Shown here: positions 43,569 to 53,261 of the stretch, piece by piece
Position numbering within the stretch: the first letter of the stretch is position 1
Layout of the letters: each line of letters opens with the position of its first letter
Assembly: GCF_028640845.1 (NCBI RefSeq)
Contig: NC_080540.1
Coordinates: 283,730,524-283,794,523, forward strand
Origin: Ahaetulla prasina
Taxonomy: Eukaryota; Chordata; Lepidosauria; Squamata; Colubridae
DNA: 64,000 nt
Direction of reading: 5' to 3'
Notes under the pieces: model-generated
The model's input: the letters and a program-made list of their open reading frames with translations, nothing else
Database searches by the model: none
What the model was told of the DNA's origin: nothing
Program-made: the position numbers and the translations under genes

Positions 43569-43760
43569 TATGTATGTATGTATGTATGTATGTATGTATG
43601 TATGTATGTATGTATGTATGAACAGATTAGGATAGGATAGGGTAGGGTAGGGTAGGGTAGGGTAGGGTAGGTTGAGTAGAGTAGAGTAAAGTAGAATAGA
43701 ATAGAATAGAATAGAATAGAATAGAATAGAATAGAATAGAATAGAATAGAATAGAATAGA
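43569..43760 (-). repeat. compound microsatellite (ATGT)n-(GGGTA)n-(ATAGA)n
   Basis: Thirteen TATG units, then about eight GGGTA units (43635-43672), then GTAGA and ATAGA units (43673-43760). It abuts gaattctttattggccaag at 43761, exactly as at 1946, so it is the mutated tail of a snake-type CR1 LINE. Confidence 0.88.
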
Positions 43761-43880
43761 ATTCTTTATTGGCCAAGTGTGATTGGACACACAAGGAATT
43801 TCTGGGTGGTGCATAAGTTCTCAGTGTATACACACACACAACAACAACTACAAAGTGATAGGCCATAAATCATAGTTACA
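43761..43880 (-). mobile_element. CR1-L3-like LINE, 3' end fragment
   Basis: 'attggccaagtgtgattgg', 'acacacaaggaatttct' and 'gcataagttctcagtgtata' match 1946-2030. It is shorter than that copy and ends near an (ATTA)n run at 43885-43924. Confidence 0.65.
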
Positions 43881-43884
43881 GTCT

Positions 43885-43924
43885 TAATTAATTAATTAAT
43901 TAATTAATTAATTAATTAATTAAT
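43885..43924. repeat. (ATTA)n microsatellite
   Basis: Ten perfect four-base units. Confidence 0.85.
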
Positions 43925-44214
43925 AGCCACCCATTTTATCCCAGTTCCTTAGCTTAATTCCAAGCTAATTTGGTTCTTGATAGATTTACTCTTTCTCAGA
44001 AGGAACTGGAATGTGATCTTTTTGCCCAGTTGAGACTCGTGAACAAGATATGACCACTTTTGAGTAAGGAGATATGTCCTCACCACCTTGCCATTGGATT
44101 AATATATTGTACTTTTTATGGGGCTGATTTTGACGATGACTGAGAAACTTTGGCTGATCTAAAATGCAGCCAAACTGGTTTTAATAGAATAGCACTTATA
44201 TTATAGAGGAGTAA

Positions 44215-44430
44215 ACATGAGCGGCATGGTGGCCTAACCGTGAAGATACTCGCCTCCCACTCGGAAGGTTGAGAGTTCAATCCTAGGTAGCGGCAGATGT
44301 TTCTCTCCTAGTGCACAAAGAAAAAAAAAATCTGCTGCAAACTCTGCGTAGGCATCAGGAAGGGCATCCAGCCAGTAAATGCTCATCTCCATCCAGTCTC
44401 CCTGACTCGACTGTGAATTAAGGGATTGCA
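44215..44430 (+). mobile_element. tRNA-derived SINE, separate family
   Basis: The head (agcggcatggtggcctaacc) and B-box-like gagagttcaatccta are followed by 'gcatcaggaagggcatccag', a block typical of RTE-type LINE-mobilised SINEs. It differs from the Sauria and MIR-like SINEs. The tail and duplications are unclear. Confidence 0.6.
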
Positions 44431-44565
44431 GGGTCCTAAAAAGGGAGTTTTATTACAAGGAGTAAAAAGATGGACTTGAAGAAAGAATTAAACAATGCTT
44501 TATACATGACCTTCAAAGGTATGTAAAGCAAAGGAAAGCTGAAATGAGAACAGAAGCACAGTTAC

Positions 44566-44620
44566 AATTTCACTTAGTGACCACTTTGCTCAACAACCAA
44601 ATTGCTGGCCCCAATGATGG
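44566..44620 (+). mobile_element. Tigger-like element, small fragment
   Basis: 'cacttagtgaccactttgct' and 'aacaaccaaattgctgg' follow the family order. It is very short. Confidence 0.4.
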
Positions 44621-44756
44621 TTGCTTGTATAGACCTTCCTTTATGGCTTGAGCCCTCAATATCTGTAGGTTTGTCTTCTCCAACCACTCTGCCTGTCCTG
44701 TGTCCTTGTAATTGTACAGTATGTGAGAAGAACCTTGGGAGACCAGGTGAAGAGAT

Positions 44757-45002
44757 GCTGCCTCGGTGGCGCAGTGGTTGGAGCGCAGTACTGCAAGCTA
44801 CTTCTGCTGATCACCGGCTGCCTGCAATTTGGCAAATTCGAATCTCAGCAGGCTCAAGGTTAACTCAGCCTTCCCTCCTTCCGAGGTGGGTAAAATGAGG
44901 ATCCAGATTGTTGGGGGCAATGTGCTGACTCTGTAAACCACTTAGAGAGGGCTGTAAAAGCAGTGGTATATAAGTCTAAGTGCTATTGCTATTGCTATTG
45001 CC
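44757..45002 (+). mobile_element. MIR-like CORE-SINE
   Basis: The head tggcgcagtggttggagcgc, the B-box-like aattcgaatctcagc, the core 'taaaatgaggatccagattg' and the tail 'gtaaaccacttagagagggc' ending in repeated 'tgctat' are all visible. It is the best-preserved copy of this SINE in the window. The frames over it are not genes. Confidence 0.85.
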
Positions 45003-45602
45003 TAGGGAAGAGTCAGATAAAATGGAGCACAGCCCAGCAACAAAATGGGTGGAGCGAGAGGCTAGGAGAAACCATCTCTACGTTCTTGAGCTGGGAAAAT
45101 GTTTTATTAATCAGAAGAACAGTGGATTTTTACAGGGATTGATAGGAAATGTCTTTTTAAGATCAAATCCAAGATAAATATAGCAACAATCCAACAATCA
45201 CTGAGTTCTTTTGTCTTTCTTTCTTTGCTAAGCCAGATATAACTTTCTTTTAAACTTTTCCCGGTTACTTCCCTTCTTTCATTGCATGACGTTTCATTGC
45301 ATGACAACATTCTGCTTTCCCTCTCCTAGACGTTTGCCTGTTGCATGCTTAGTTCTTGAGCTGTAAAGGTGATGGCAGGAGATTTGCAAGTTTCTGTCAA
45401 TGTTGCTTTGCAATAAAGTAGAATTAGCTTATCTGGCTAATGTTTCCTGTTCGGTCTGTCTGGTAATATTGACAGTCCTTCATCTTTTGATTTCTTCTCC
45501 TGCCTGTGAGATTAGGCCAAACGCAGAGTTATCCAACACTATTGGGTGTAAGAATGGCGTCTATTCAAGGGGGTGCACTGCCGCCTTATTCAAGGAAGGC
45601 AC
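45003..45602. other. unique sequence, no gene seen
   Basis: Includes a small duplicated phrase (cattgcatgacg/cattgcatgaca, 45281-45305). No element is recognised. Confidence 0.35.
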
Positions 45603-45734
45603 AGACACTTCAGTGGTGAAATCTAAATTTCTTTCCTACCAGTTCTGTGGGCGTGACTTGATGGGCGTGGCTTGGTGAGGTCATGTGACTGGGTGGGCAT
45701 GGCTATGTAACCATGTGACTGGGGGATCAAAAGA

Positions 45735-45815
45735 CAGAAATTCATTAATAATGTCCTGCTGGAGCAGGGTTGGACTAGATGATCTTCAGGTCCCTACCAG
45801 CCCTGGATTATCCTC
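45735..45815 (+). mobile_element. CR1 LINE, extreme 3' end
   Basis: 'tgctggagcagggttggact' and 'agatgatcttcaggtcccta' correspond to the terminal part of CR1 near the complement of 36720-36760 and to 52840-52880. Confidence 0.7.
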
Positions 45816-45842
45816 CGAAGCTGTGTCTAGTGCCAGGTTTGT

Positions 45843-45948
45843 AGTCCTTCCTTCCTTCCTTCCTTCCTTCCTTCCTTCCTTCCTTCCTTCCTTCCTTCCT
45901 TCCTTCCTTCCTTCCTTCCCTCCCTCCCTCCCTCCCTCTCTCCCTCCT

Positions 45949-46032
<84 letters not shown>
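45843..46032 (+). repeat. polypyrimidine array (TTCC)n-(TCCC)n-(TTTC)n-(TC)n
   Basis: About 190 bp of nearly pure pyrimidine in four successive unit types. Such tracts can form triplex structures. The Phe/Leu/Ser-rich frames are artefacts. Confidence 0.92.
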
Positions 46033-46035
<3 letters not shown>

Positions 46036-46431
46036 AACGAACCCCCCAGCTCCCCTATTTTTTGCCTACACCCTTCATTTTTTGCCTAGCAGGCTTCAGC
46101 TGTGATCATCAGAACCTTTTTTTACCTATTAAGAGCATTTTTTTTACATCCTATTAGGCCGAATAGGTTGTAAAAAAAATGCTTTTAAAAATGAAAAAAA
46201 AAAGATGCTCCAACAATCGCGTGGCTCATCTGGGCATGGGGAGGGGGGCAGGGATTTTTGCTACCGATTCTCAGAACCACCCACCGCCATCGCTGCCGGA
46301 TTGGCCGATCCGGTCCGAACCGGGAGCATTTCACCTCTGTGACACTCCCTTTGTTTAGAGAGAAAAGAAGCGAAGGAAATGTGTACATGAGCCTCTGTGT
46401 GTGCTATTTTTCAAATGTTCTTCTTAGAAAT

Positions 46432-46655
46432 AGCAATAGCACTTAGACTTATATACCACTTTACACTGATTTACAGCCTCGCTAAGCAGTTTACTGAGTC
46501 AACATATTGTCCCCCCCCAATCTGGGTCCTCATTTTACTGACTTCAGAAGGATGGAAGGCTGAGTCAACCTTCAGCCTGGAGTGATTTGAACTGCCAAAT
46601 TGCAAGCAGCCGGCAGTCAGCAGAAGTAGTCCAACCATTGTGCCACTGTGGTTCA
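46432..46655 (-). mobile_element. MIR-like CORE-SINE
   Basis: Reads on the minus strand with the tail at the left (atagcacttagacttatata), the core 'tgggtcctcattttactgac' and the head at the right (ccattgtgccactgtggttc). Confidence 0.85.
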
Positions 46656-46935
46656 TGCTTTTTTTTGTTTAAATACTGGTAGTTGAAAAAAAAGTACTGA
46701 AAGAAAAAGGAAGCTTATTACTACATTTTCTCTTCCTTGTTGCGTGATGCCACTTGAGACAAATCTGAGGCTGTTCTGTGGAAAGTAAAACGAAGGTTTC
46801 TCTGGGGCTCCCAGATCTAGGCTGCAAAAATGCAGATGGCTGATAGATGGCAGCAAAGAATTACTTTTCTTGCCCCCTAGCAGTCATCCAGTTTTTTGCA
46901 GTTCAGATTTTGTAGATCTGTAAATCAACTTTAGG

Positions 46936-47376
46936 CAGGGGTGGGCTTCAAAAATTTTAGCAAGGGTTTCTCTGCCTGGTTGGTGGGTGGCCATGGCCAT
47001 GGTGGGCGTGGCCTAATCGGTCTCCTTCGTCACAGTGGGGGTGGGGCTTTTTGCCCTCCCCAGGCTCTGGAGGCTTTCCTCGAGCCTCCAGGAGGGCGAA
47101 AACGCCCCCCCCCCAGGCGCCGGAGGCCCTCTGGAGGGTGGAAATGGACCTGTTTCCAGCCTTCCTGAACTTCTGGTAGGCCCGTTTTTCGCCCTCCCCG
47201 AGCCTCTGTGCACACCCTGCACTTACCTGCTCCCAAAACGGGCTGCGTGGGGACTCCTGGGAGGGGAGGGGAGGGCGGGTCCAGCCAGGAGTGGGATTTG
47301 GGGGTTTTCTGAACTGCACAGAATCTTAGCTTTAGGTTCTCCTGAACCCCTGCGAACCCCTAGCAGCCCATCCCTG
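46936..47376 (+). mobile_element. hAT MITE, GC-rich
   Basis: Ends caggggtgggcttcaaaa and cagcccatccctg are flanked by actttagg (46928-46935) and attttagg (47377-47384). The interior has 'ccctccccaggctctggagg' and inverted Gly/Pro-coding blocks. The overlapping frames on both strands are artefacts. Confidence 0.8.
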
Positions 47377-47384
47377 ATTTTAGG

Positions 47385-48160
47385 TAACCTTTAAGGTCTT
47401 CTCCTTCTTGGCTTCACTCAGGTATTAAAAGATAGTTCTTCCCTTACAGTTTCTCCAAAAGCTGTTGAGTTATTTAGATAAGGTATAGTTACTGGCTCTG
47501 TGCTCTTAGCATTCTTTACTGTCTGAATGTTAAGGTGTGGGTGCTAGTGATATTAATGTGTCCTCATAATACCAAACGTCATCCATTCAGTCCATCAATC
47601 CAAACAGATTAGATTTAATCCTGAATAGACCCACTCATGAATAAAATTAAATGAATTTCCCCCTGTGCTGATTACAGATTAATTCTTGAAACATTAAAAT
47701 GAAGTCCTAGAGAATCCCTATAAAACCAAGTCTTTCTAGGCACTTATTCCTATGGCTCTTCCAGTGATCACCACCCATGTGAGAAGGAGGAAAAAGGAAA
47801 GAAGACCTGAGGGGGAGTGAGGGAAATGAGTAGAAATAAGTGAGAGGTGAGAAGTGAGAGGAGCAACTAAAGCCTCCGTAGTGTTAAATTCCTCAAATGC
47901 GCCATCTTGTTCTCGCTCTCTTTTTTTCTGTTGAAAAATTGCAGGGAAATGGGACAGAAGATGGCAACCATGGTGTCTCCTTTGTGGTGGCTGGAAGATC
48001 TATAAAGATTGTAGCTTCCTCTTGTCACCCTTGATCACATGCTGTGGTCCACGATGAGATATCTTCTGATTGAGCATGGATTGCTGGGCTGTGGGAACCA
48101 GAATTTCTATAAATAAGATGCTGGATATTTGTATCTAGCATTCAATTGTTAAAATAACAA
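47385..48160. other. unique sequence, no gene seen
   Basis: AT-rich, single-copy in appearance. No recognised element. Confidence 0.35.
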
Positions 48161-48714
48161 TGCAAGTAGTCTTCTACTTATGACCAGTTGCTTAGTGACC
48201 ACTTGAAGTTCCAACGTATCTACCTGGAGGCTACTTATAACCCAGATTTTAAGTTCTGACAGACTGCTAGTTTCTTGCAGTCATGTGACCAAATTTTGGG
48301 CAGTCAGCAATCAGGCTGCGTTTATGGCCATTTGTACAATGTTCTACAGTCATGTGACCATGATTTATGATGGTTTAGACAAAACCTGGCATTTACTACA
48401 GTTTTTTTTTCTTTTGGAAAACCGTGCCCATAGTGGACCGTTGGTTTGTCTAATGGCCATGGAGTCACTTAATGACCATCCCAAGAATTGCAAACAAAAT
48501 AACTCATTATTGGTCTTCACACTATATAACTATCACAACATCCCCATGGTCATGTGATCAAAATTTGGACACTTGACAACCAGCAATGTACTCATAAACA
48601 TTGCAGGTCATGTGATTGTCACTTGCAACCTTCCCAGCTGGTTTCCAACAAGCAAAGTCAATGGGGGAAGCTAGATTCACTTAATGGCCACATGATTCAC
48701 TGCGCAACTGGTCA

Positions 48715-49094
48715 CATCCACCCGACTCACTAGAACGGGGAGGCAAGGAATGTTGTGGGTCCCGTCCCTTAAGGAGGTACATCTAGCAGAACCCAGAAGA
48801 AGGGCCTTCTCCGTAGTGACTCCTTGCCTCTGGAACATCATCCTTCTAGAAATTAGACTGGCCCCGTTCTGACACTCTTATGTAAGGCCCTGAAGATGTG
48901 GTTTTGCAAGCAGGTCTGGGGAACCCAGAGTGGGATGAAGCCCATTAAATGGTTGATTTGAGTGTGTGTTATTACTGGGGGGATGGAGGGTTATTATTTT
49001 TTAAAACTTTTTCTTATTTTTTAAAAATAATATGTTTACTTTATTGTGTTTTTATTATCAGTAAGCCACCTAAAGTTTGCTGTGAGTAGGCTAT

Positions 49095-49126
<32 letters not shown>

Positions 49127-49127
49127 G
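48715..49127 (+). mobile_element. L2-like LINE 3' end with (CAAT)n tail
   Basis: 'agaagaagggccttctccg', 'gactccttgcctctggaac' match an L2-type ORF2 C-terminus (compare 'ctctggaacgagcttccc' at 14191). The AT-rich 3' UTR leads to 'gtaagccacctaaagtttgc' and (CAAT)n at 49096-49127. It is a different L2 subfamily from 11568-14570. Confidence 0.7.
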
Positions 49128-49750
49128 AATAGAGCTGGAAGGAATCTGGAGATCTTCCAGTCCAGCCCCCTAGTCAAGCAGGAGTCCCTATACCATGTCA
49201 GACAAGTGACTGTCCAGTCCCTTCTTAAAACCTTCCAGCGATGAAGCACCCACAACTTCTAAAGGCAAAGCTGTTCCACCTGGTTAATTGTCCTCACTGT
49301 TAGGAAGTTTCTCCTTAATTCCAGGTTGCTTCTCTCCTTGATGAGTTTCCATCCATTGTTTCTTGTCTTGCCCTCTCCTCTTTGTGGCGGCTCCTCAAAT
49401 ACTAGAATACTGCTATCAAAGTCACCCCTAATCCTTCTTTTCTCTAAATTAGCCAAACCCAAATCCTGCAACTGATCTTCATATGTTTTTGTCCCAGGAC
49501 TTCAATCATCCTAGTTGCTCTTTTCTGCACTTTTTCCAAAGTCTCAACATCTTTTTTGTAATGTGGTGACCAAAACTGGATGCAGTATTCCAGATGTGGC
49601 TTTATTAAAGCTTTATAAAGCGGTACTAATATTTCATATGATTTTGATTCTATGCCTCTGTTTATACAACTAAGGATTGTATTAGCTTTTTTAGCTGCTG
49701 CTGCTGCACACTTCTGTCTCATATTTAAGTGATCGTCCACTAGGACCATA
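49128..49750 (-). mobile_element. CR1 LINE, 3' end
   Basis: The left edge 'agaatagagctggaaggaat' is the CR1 3' end read on the minus strand. The body continues to the ORF2 C-terminus at 49750. It lies inside the Tigger-like element. Confidence 0.85.
49444..49749 (-). pseudogene. CR1 LINE ORF2, C-terminal part
   Basis: About 85 residues match the CR1 reverse-transcriptase C-terminus: [70 protein letters not shown] frameshift follows near 49500, and the next segment (LEKRRIRGDF) lies in another frame at 49440. It is 5'-truncated and inactive. Confidence 0.85.
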
Positions 49751-49900
49751 AGATAAATAAATAAAAATAAACAACTGCACCAATTTGCTTATCAACCATA
49801 GTGAAGAAAGGTTGTAAAATCAGATGCCACACTCAACAAGCTTGCTTAGCAAGAGAAATTCTGGTCCCAAATTGTGGTTGTAAATTGAGGATGACCTGTA

Positions 49901-50278
49901 TATTCTCTTTATGTATAATACAATATATACATCTATATTTTGTGAGTGATGTTTTGCAGAAAACATAACTTGGTTTGTTTAGCTATAAAGGTATAGTTAT
50001 TAAACTGAGCTCGAAATATAAAAATGTATTTCTTAAAAAAAAGTATTGTCAAACTTTGAAATGTGCTTTTGCTTTTGCTATTTTCACTTCTCAGCTTGCC
50101 AACGAAATGGGGGGAGGGAAGTGGAGAATGAATATAGGCTCCAGACAATACGACAACAGCCGTGAGAACCAAGGACACTTCAACAGGTGTTTGCCAGAGC
50201 CAAAAGACTTTCTCATAACAATATCATGAGATTCAATTGGACAATGTGACTTAGTCTAAAGGGTGGGGGCAGGGGAGA
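49901..50278. other. unique sequence, no gene seen
   Basis: AT-rich; no recognised repeat or exon. Confidence 0.35.
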
Positions 50279-50286
50279 GTCTATAC

Positions 50287-50691
50287 CAGTGGTAGTCAAC
50301 CTGGTCCCTACCGCCCACTAGTGGGCGTTCCAGCTTTCATGGTGGGCGGTAGGGGTTTTGTCCGATACTGAAGCACTTTCCTTTTTTTTAATTTAATTGA
50401 CTTTAAAAAAAATTTCATAGCATTATTTAAAAACATTTTCATTAGGTTTTCATAAAATTCCCCCTGACAATTTAAATTTCTGAAAATATACTATTTGTAT
50501 TGCCCACGCATACGTTTAGTTCACGTTACGTAAGTGAAACTAAATGGCGCTATAGCATGACTGCAAACAAAAGAGCCTCGTCCCAGAATAGCTCGTGCAT
50601 CTCCCCCCTGAATCGGTGGGCGGTTAGAAAATTTAACTACTAACAGAGATACAAAAGTGGGCGGTAGGTATACAAAGGTTGACTACCCCTG
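50287..50691 (+). mobile_element. hAT MITE
   Basis: Ends cagtggtagtcaacctggtc and aaaggttgactacccctg are inverted, with a perfect 8-bp duplication, gtctatac (50279-50286, 50692-50699). Internally 'gtgggcggtagg' occurs near both ends, and the middle is AT-rich, like an internally deleted autonomous hAT. Confidence 0.9.
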
Positions 50692-51021
50692 GTCTATACT
50701 TTAATTATATGGGTTTGGGTGGGAAATAGCTAGATCTAGTTTTGCCTTCATCCGTGCTGAAATGATGTACTCAATAAAGCTTTGCATAAAGAGATTGGAT
50801 CGGCTCCGTTGTTTGTCAGTCGGATCCTTGACAGATATATTTACTGCAAAATATTCACAAAACAGAGTCCAAACTTGAGTGGCTTCATCTCACTTTCCCA
50901 GTATTGAAAAGTTCCATTGGTTGCAATACTGGCTATAGATAGCTTCCTTGAAAAAGTGATATATTTGAATCCTACAAAGATTGGTTTACTCTGTATAAGA
51001 GACTTTTGCAGTGGTTTAGAG

Positions 51022-51140
51022 CAGGGGTATCCAACCTTGGCAACTTTAAGCCTGGAGGACTTCAACTCCCAGAATTCCCCAGCCAGCTGGCTGGGGAATT
51101 CTGGGAGTTAATCCTCAACAAAGTTGCCAGATGACCCCTG
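51022..51140. mobile_element. palindromic hAT-type MITE
   Basis: The element reads caggggtatccaaccttggc, then 'ggacttcaactcccagaatt', and returns as the inverted complement ending 'gatgacccctg'. The centre is 'ccagccagctggctgg'. The 8-bp duplication gtttagag is perfect (51014-51021, 51141-51148). The transcript would form a long hairpin. Confidence 0.9.
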
Positions 51141-51289
51141 GTTTAGAGCCCCTTGGATAGTGCTTTGGAGTCTCCCTTACTATTGTAATGTGGTCAATGA
51201 ACAAACTTGCCTTTTTTTCTCCTTATTGTATTTTCCGAAGCTTTCCTGAATGTTTTTGTTTCTTGATTGGAGTAGAGGGATGTCTGCAG

Positions 51290-51428
51290 CAGTGGGGGGC
51301 TGCCCCCAATTCAGACCGGTTCACAAGAACTGGTAATAAAACCGGAGGGAGGCTCCGCCCACTGACCCAGATGTCATCAGGAAGTTTCGTTGCAAACCGG
51401 TAGTAAAGGTAAGTAGAACCCACCCCTG
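51290..51428 (+). mobile_element. hAT MITE, short
   Basis: Ends cagtggggggctg and agaacccacccctg are flanked by a perfect 8-bp duplication, gtctgcag (51282-51289, 51429-51436). Subterminal 'gaccggttcac' and 'aaaccggtagtaaagg' motifs match those of other MITEs in the window. Confidence 0.85.
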
Positions 51429-51465
51429 GTCTGCAGGATGTGATGAAAAAGACAATATGGAGGCC

Positions 51466-51862
51466 ATATTACAGGTGGTCCTCAACTTTACAACAGAGAG
51501 AGTTCGAAGTTACAACGGTACTGAAAAAAAATGACTTCTGGCCATTTTTCACACTTATGACCATTGCAGCAGGCCCGTGGCCATGTGATCAAAATTCAGA
51601 CACTTGGCAACCGACTCATATTTATGACGTTTGCAGCGGCTTGAGGGTCAAATGATCGGATTCTGCAACCTTCTGTCAAGCGAAGTCAATGGAAAAACTA
51701 GATTCACTTAACAACCGTGTTATTAACTCAACAATTGCTGAGATTCGCTTAACCACGGTGCCAAGAAAGGTGGTAAAATGGTGCAAAATTCACTGAACAA
51801 ATTTTCACTTGGCAACAGAAATTTTTGTTACATTGTGGTCGTAAATTGAGGATTACCTGTAG
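51466..51862 (+). mobile_element. Tigger-like DNA transposon, most complete copy
   Basis: Ends caggtggtcctcaactttac and attgaggattacctg, with TA on both sides. All internal blocks are in order ('atgtgatcaaaattcagaca', 'tcatatttatgacgtttgc', 'gattcacttaacaaccgtg'). No ORF is present. Confidence 0.82.
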
Positions 51863-51899
51863 GGTAGATGAAGCTCTGCCTTGCAATTAAAAGGTAAAC

Positions 51900-52885
51900 A
51901 GAGCCTCAGTCGCCCCATTGTGGCTGTCATCTATCCTTGTGGAAGCTTGTTAAAGAGAGACCCAACCTAGGAGCAAGGAGACATTTTCCGACAGGGCGAA
52001 CAATTATTCAGTGGAATAGCTTGCCTTCTGGGGTTGTGGGTGCTCCATCGCTGGAGGTTTTCAAAAGTAGACTGGACGACCATTTGACTGGGATGGTACA
52101 AGGCTTGTGCCTTGAGTAGAGGGTACGACTAGAACAGGGCTGTCTGTTCTGACCTAGGCTTCCCAAGAGCATGAAGCAGACTCCTTGTCCTGACAAAAAA
52201 CCCTTTTTATTAAGTTACTGTGAATTCTTCTCATTCACATCCAGCAAAATCTTTCAAGGGAGAATTTACAGTCATCGACCTTATCTGGTTTGGAGAGCTG
52301 CCAGGCCCATATCTTCAAAACCTAGCAAGAAGGCTTGGAGATTCACAAACCAATTAAGTGAACTAATTGTCTCCTGCAAACTCCACTCCCCTTTCGTTCC
52401 TCTTTTATTCCCTCTGGGAGGGGCCATTCATCGTCCACCTGTAGCCTTACTCCCAAGTTGACCCTTATTCTTTAGCTGTTCCTTTCATCTGGCAACTCTG
52501 CACATGCACACACTAGGAACAGGCTCCAGCTGTTCGTCTGCCTCACTGATGTCTGACTCTGAAGGCAGCTGATAACTAGAATCCGGCCCTGGCCCCCTCT
52601 CTGCCTCCAATGCAGAGTCCTCATCAGAGCCTTCCCTAGACTCTAGGACTGGCCCATGTTCCTCTCCAACCTCTTCACTGTCCGACTCTGCTGCCAGCTC
52701 CAGTGGCCGCTCATGGGCCACAACACTGTCAAATTCCTGGCCTGTGGGCTGGATGCATGATGTGCTGGCCATGCCCATGCCTGGGGGAAAAGTCCCAATA
52801 TGTCAAGTAATGCCGCCGTGATGACATGAGTCTGACACTGCTGGACTAGAAGATCTCTGAGGTCCCTTCCAACCCTATGATTCCA
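51900..52885 (+). mobile_element. CR1 LINE 3' end split by a solo LTR
   Basis: The left part (51920-52140) has the C-terminal ORF2 sequence (ERPNLGARRHFPTGRTIIQWNSLP...VFKSRLDDHL). The extreme 3' end (52840-52885: 'gctggactagaagatctctg', 'aggtcccttccaaccctatg') lies beyond the LTR. A segment at 52731-52835 between them is unassigned. Confidence 0.78.
52145..52725 (-). mobile_element. solo LTR, minus orientation, nested in CR1
   Basis: Boundaries are tgttctgacc ... gggccacaaca, with a perfect 5-bp duplication, ctgtc (52140-52144, 52726-52730). AATAAA lies on the minus strand near 52205. The GC-richer part (52480-52720) resembles 28030-28300. The minus-strand frames are not genes. Confidence 0.88.
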
Positions 52886-52889
52886 TGCT

Positions 52890-53261
52890 TTGTGTTCTGA
52901 GCACACCCTGTGGGCATTCCTGTTTGTGTAAGTTCCACATGAAAGAATGGGGTCATGTCTGAAGCTTGAGGAGATGAAGACAGAATAGTTAAATTTCCCC
53001 TTTAACTAATGTGAATTGCAAGGAACCTATTTGCCTTGCTCAGGAGATACTCACTGAAACATTTTTATTTGAAAAAAGTTATCAAACCAAGAGAGAGAGA
53101 GACTAGTAAAAAAGAGATCACATAATTAAATAATGCTCTATTTGTCTAAAATAGAGCAAACCTTGAGTCCAGGGGCTTCCATTGGTGTATTTGAGCCCTA
53201 ACGAAAATTGAATTTGCTCAGAGGAGATGATTAATTCCTAATCTCATATTAGGCTCTCAGA
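52890..53261. other. unique sequence, no gene seen
   Basis: AT-rich, no recognised element. Confidence 0.35.

Larger units (their letters stand above)
45611..46339 (+). mobile_element. hAT ladder MITE interrupted by CR1 tail and polypyrimidine array
   Basis: The left end cagtggtgaaatctaaatt and right end ggagcatttcacctctg are flanked by agacactt (45603-45610) and tgacactc (46340-46347). The ladder blocks resume at about 46090. Between lie a CR1 3' end (about 45735-45815, plus strand: gagcagggttggactagatg) and a 190-bp pyrimidine tract. Confidence 0.75.
48163..49900 (+). mobile_element. Tigger-like DNA transposon split by L2 and CR1 fragments
   Basis: The left part (caagtagtcttctacttatg at 48163) runs to about 48712; the right part resumes at about 49770 (aacaactgcaccaatttgc) and ends 'gaggatgacctgta' at about 49900. 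L2 and CR1 3' ends occupy the gap. A block at 48560-48650 repeats part of the interior, so the left part may itself be rearranged. Confidence 0.65.

Noticed and set aside
43629..43672. GGGTA repeats resembling telomeric DNA
   Set aside because: The unit is five bases, not the vertebrate TTAGGG hexamer, and it merges into the (ATAGA)n LINE tail.
46941..47394. Overlapping Gly/Pro/Arg-rich frames
   Set aside because: They cover a GC-rich hAT MITE and show no domain.
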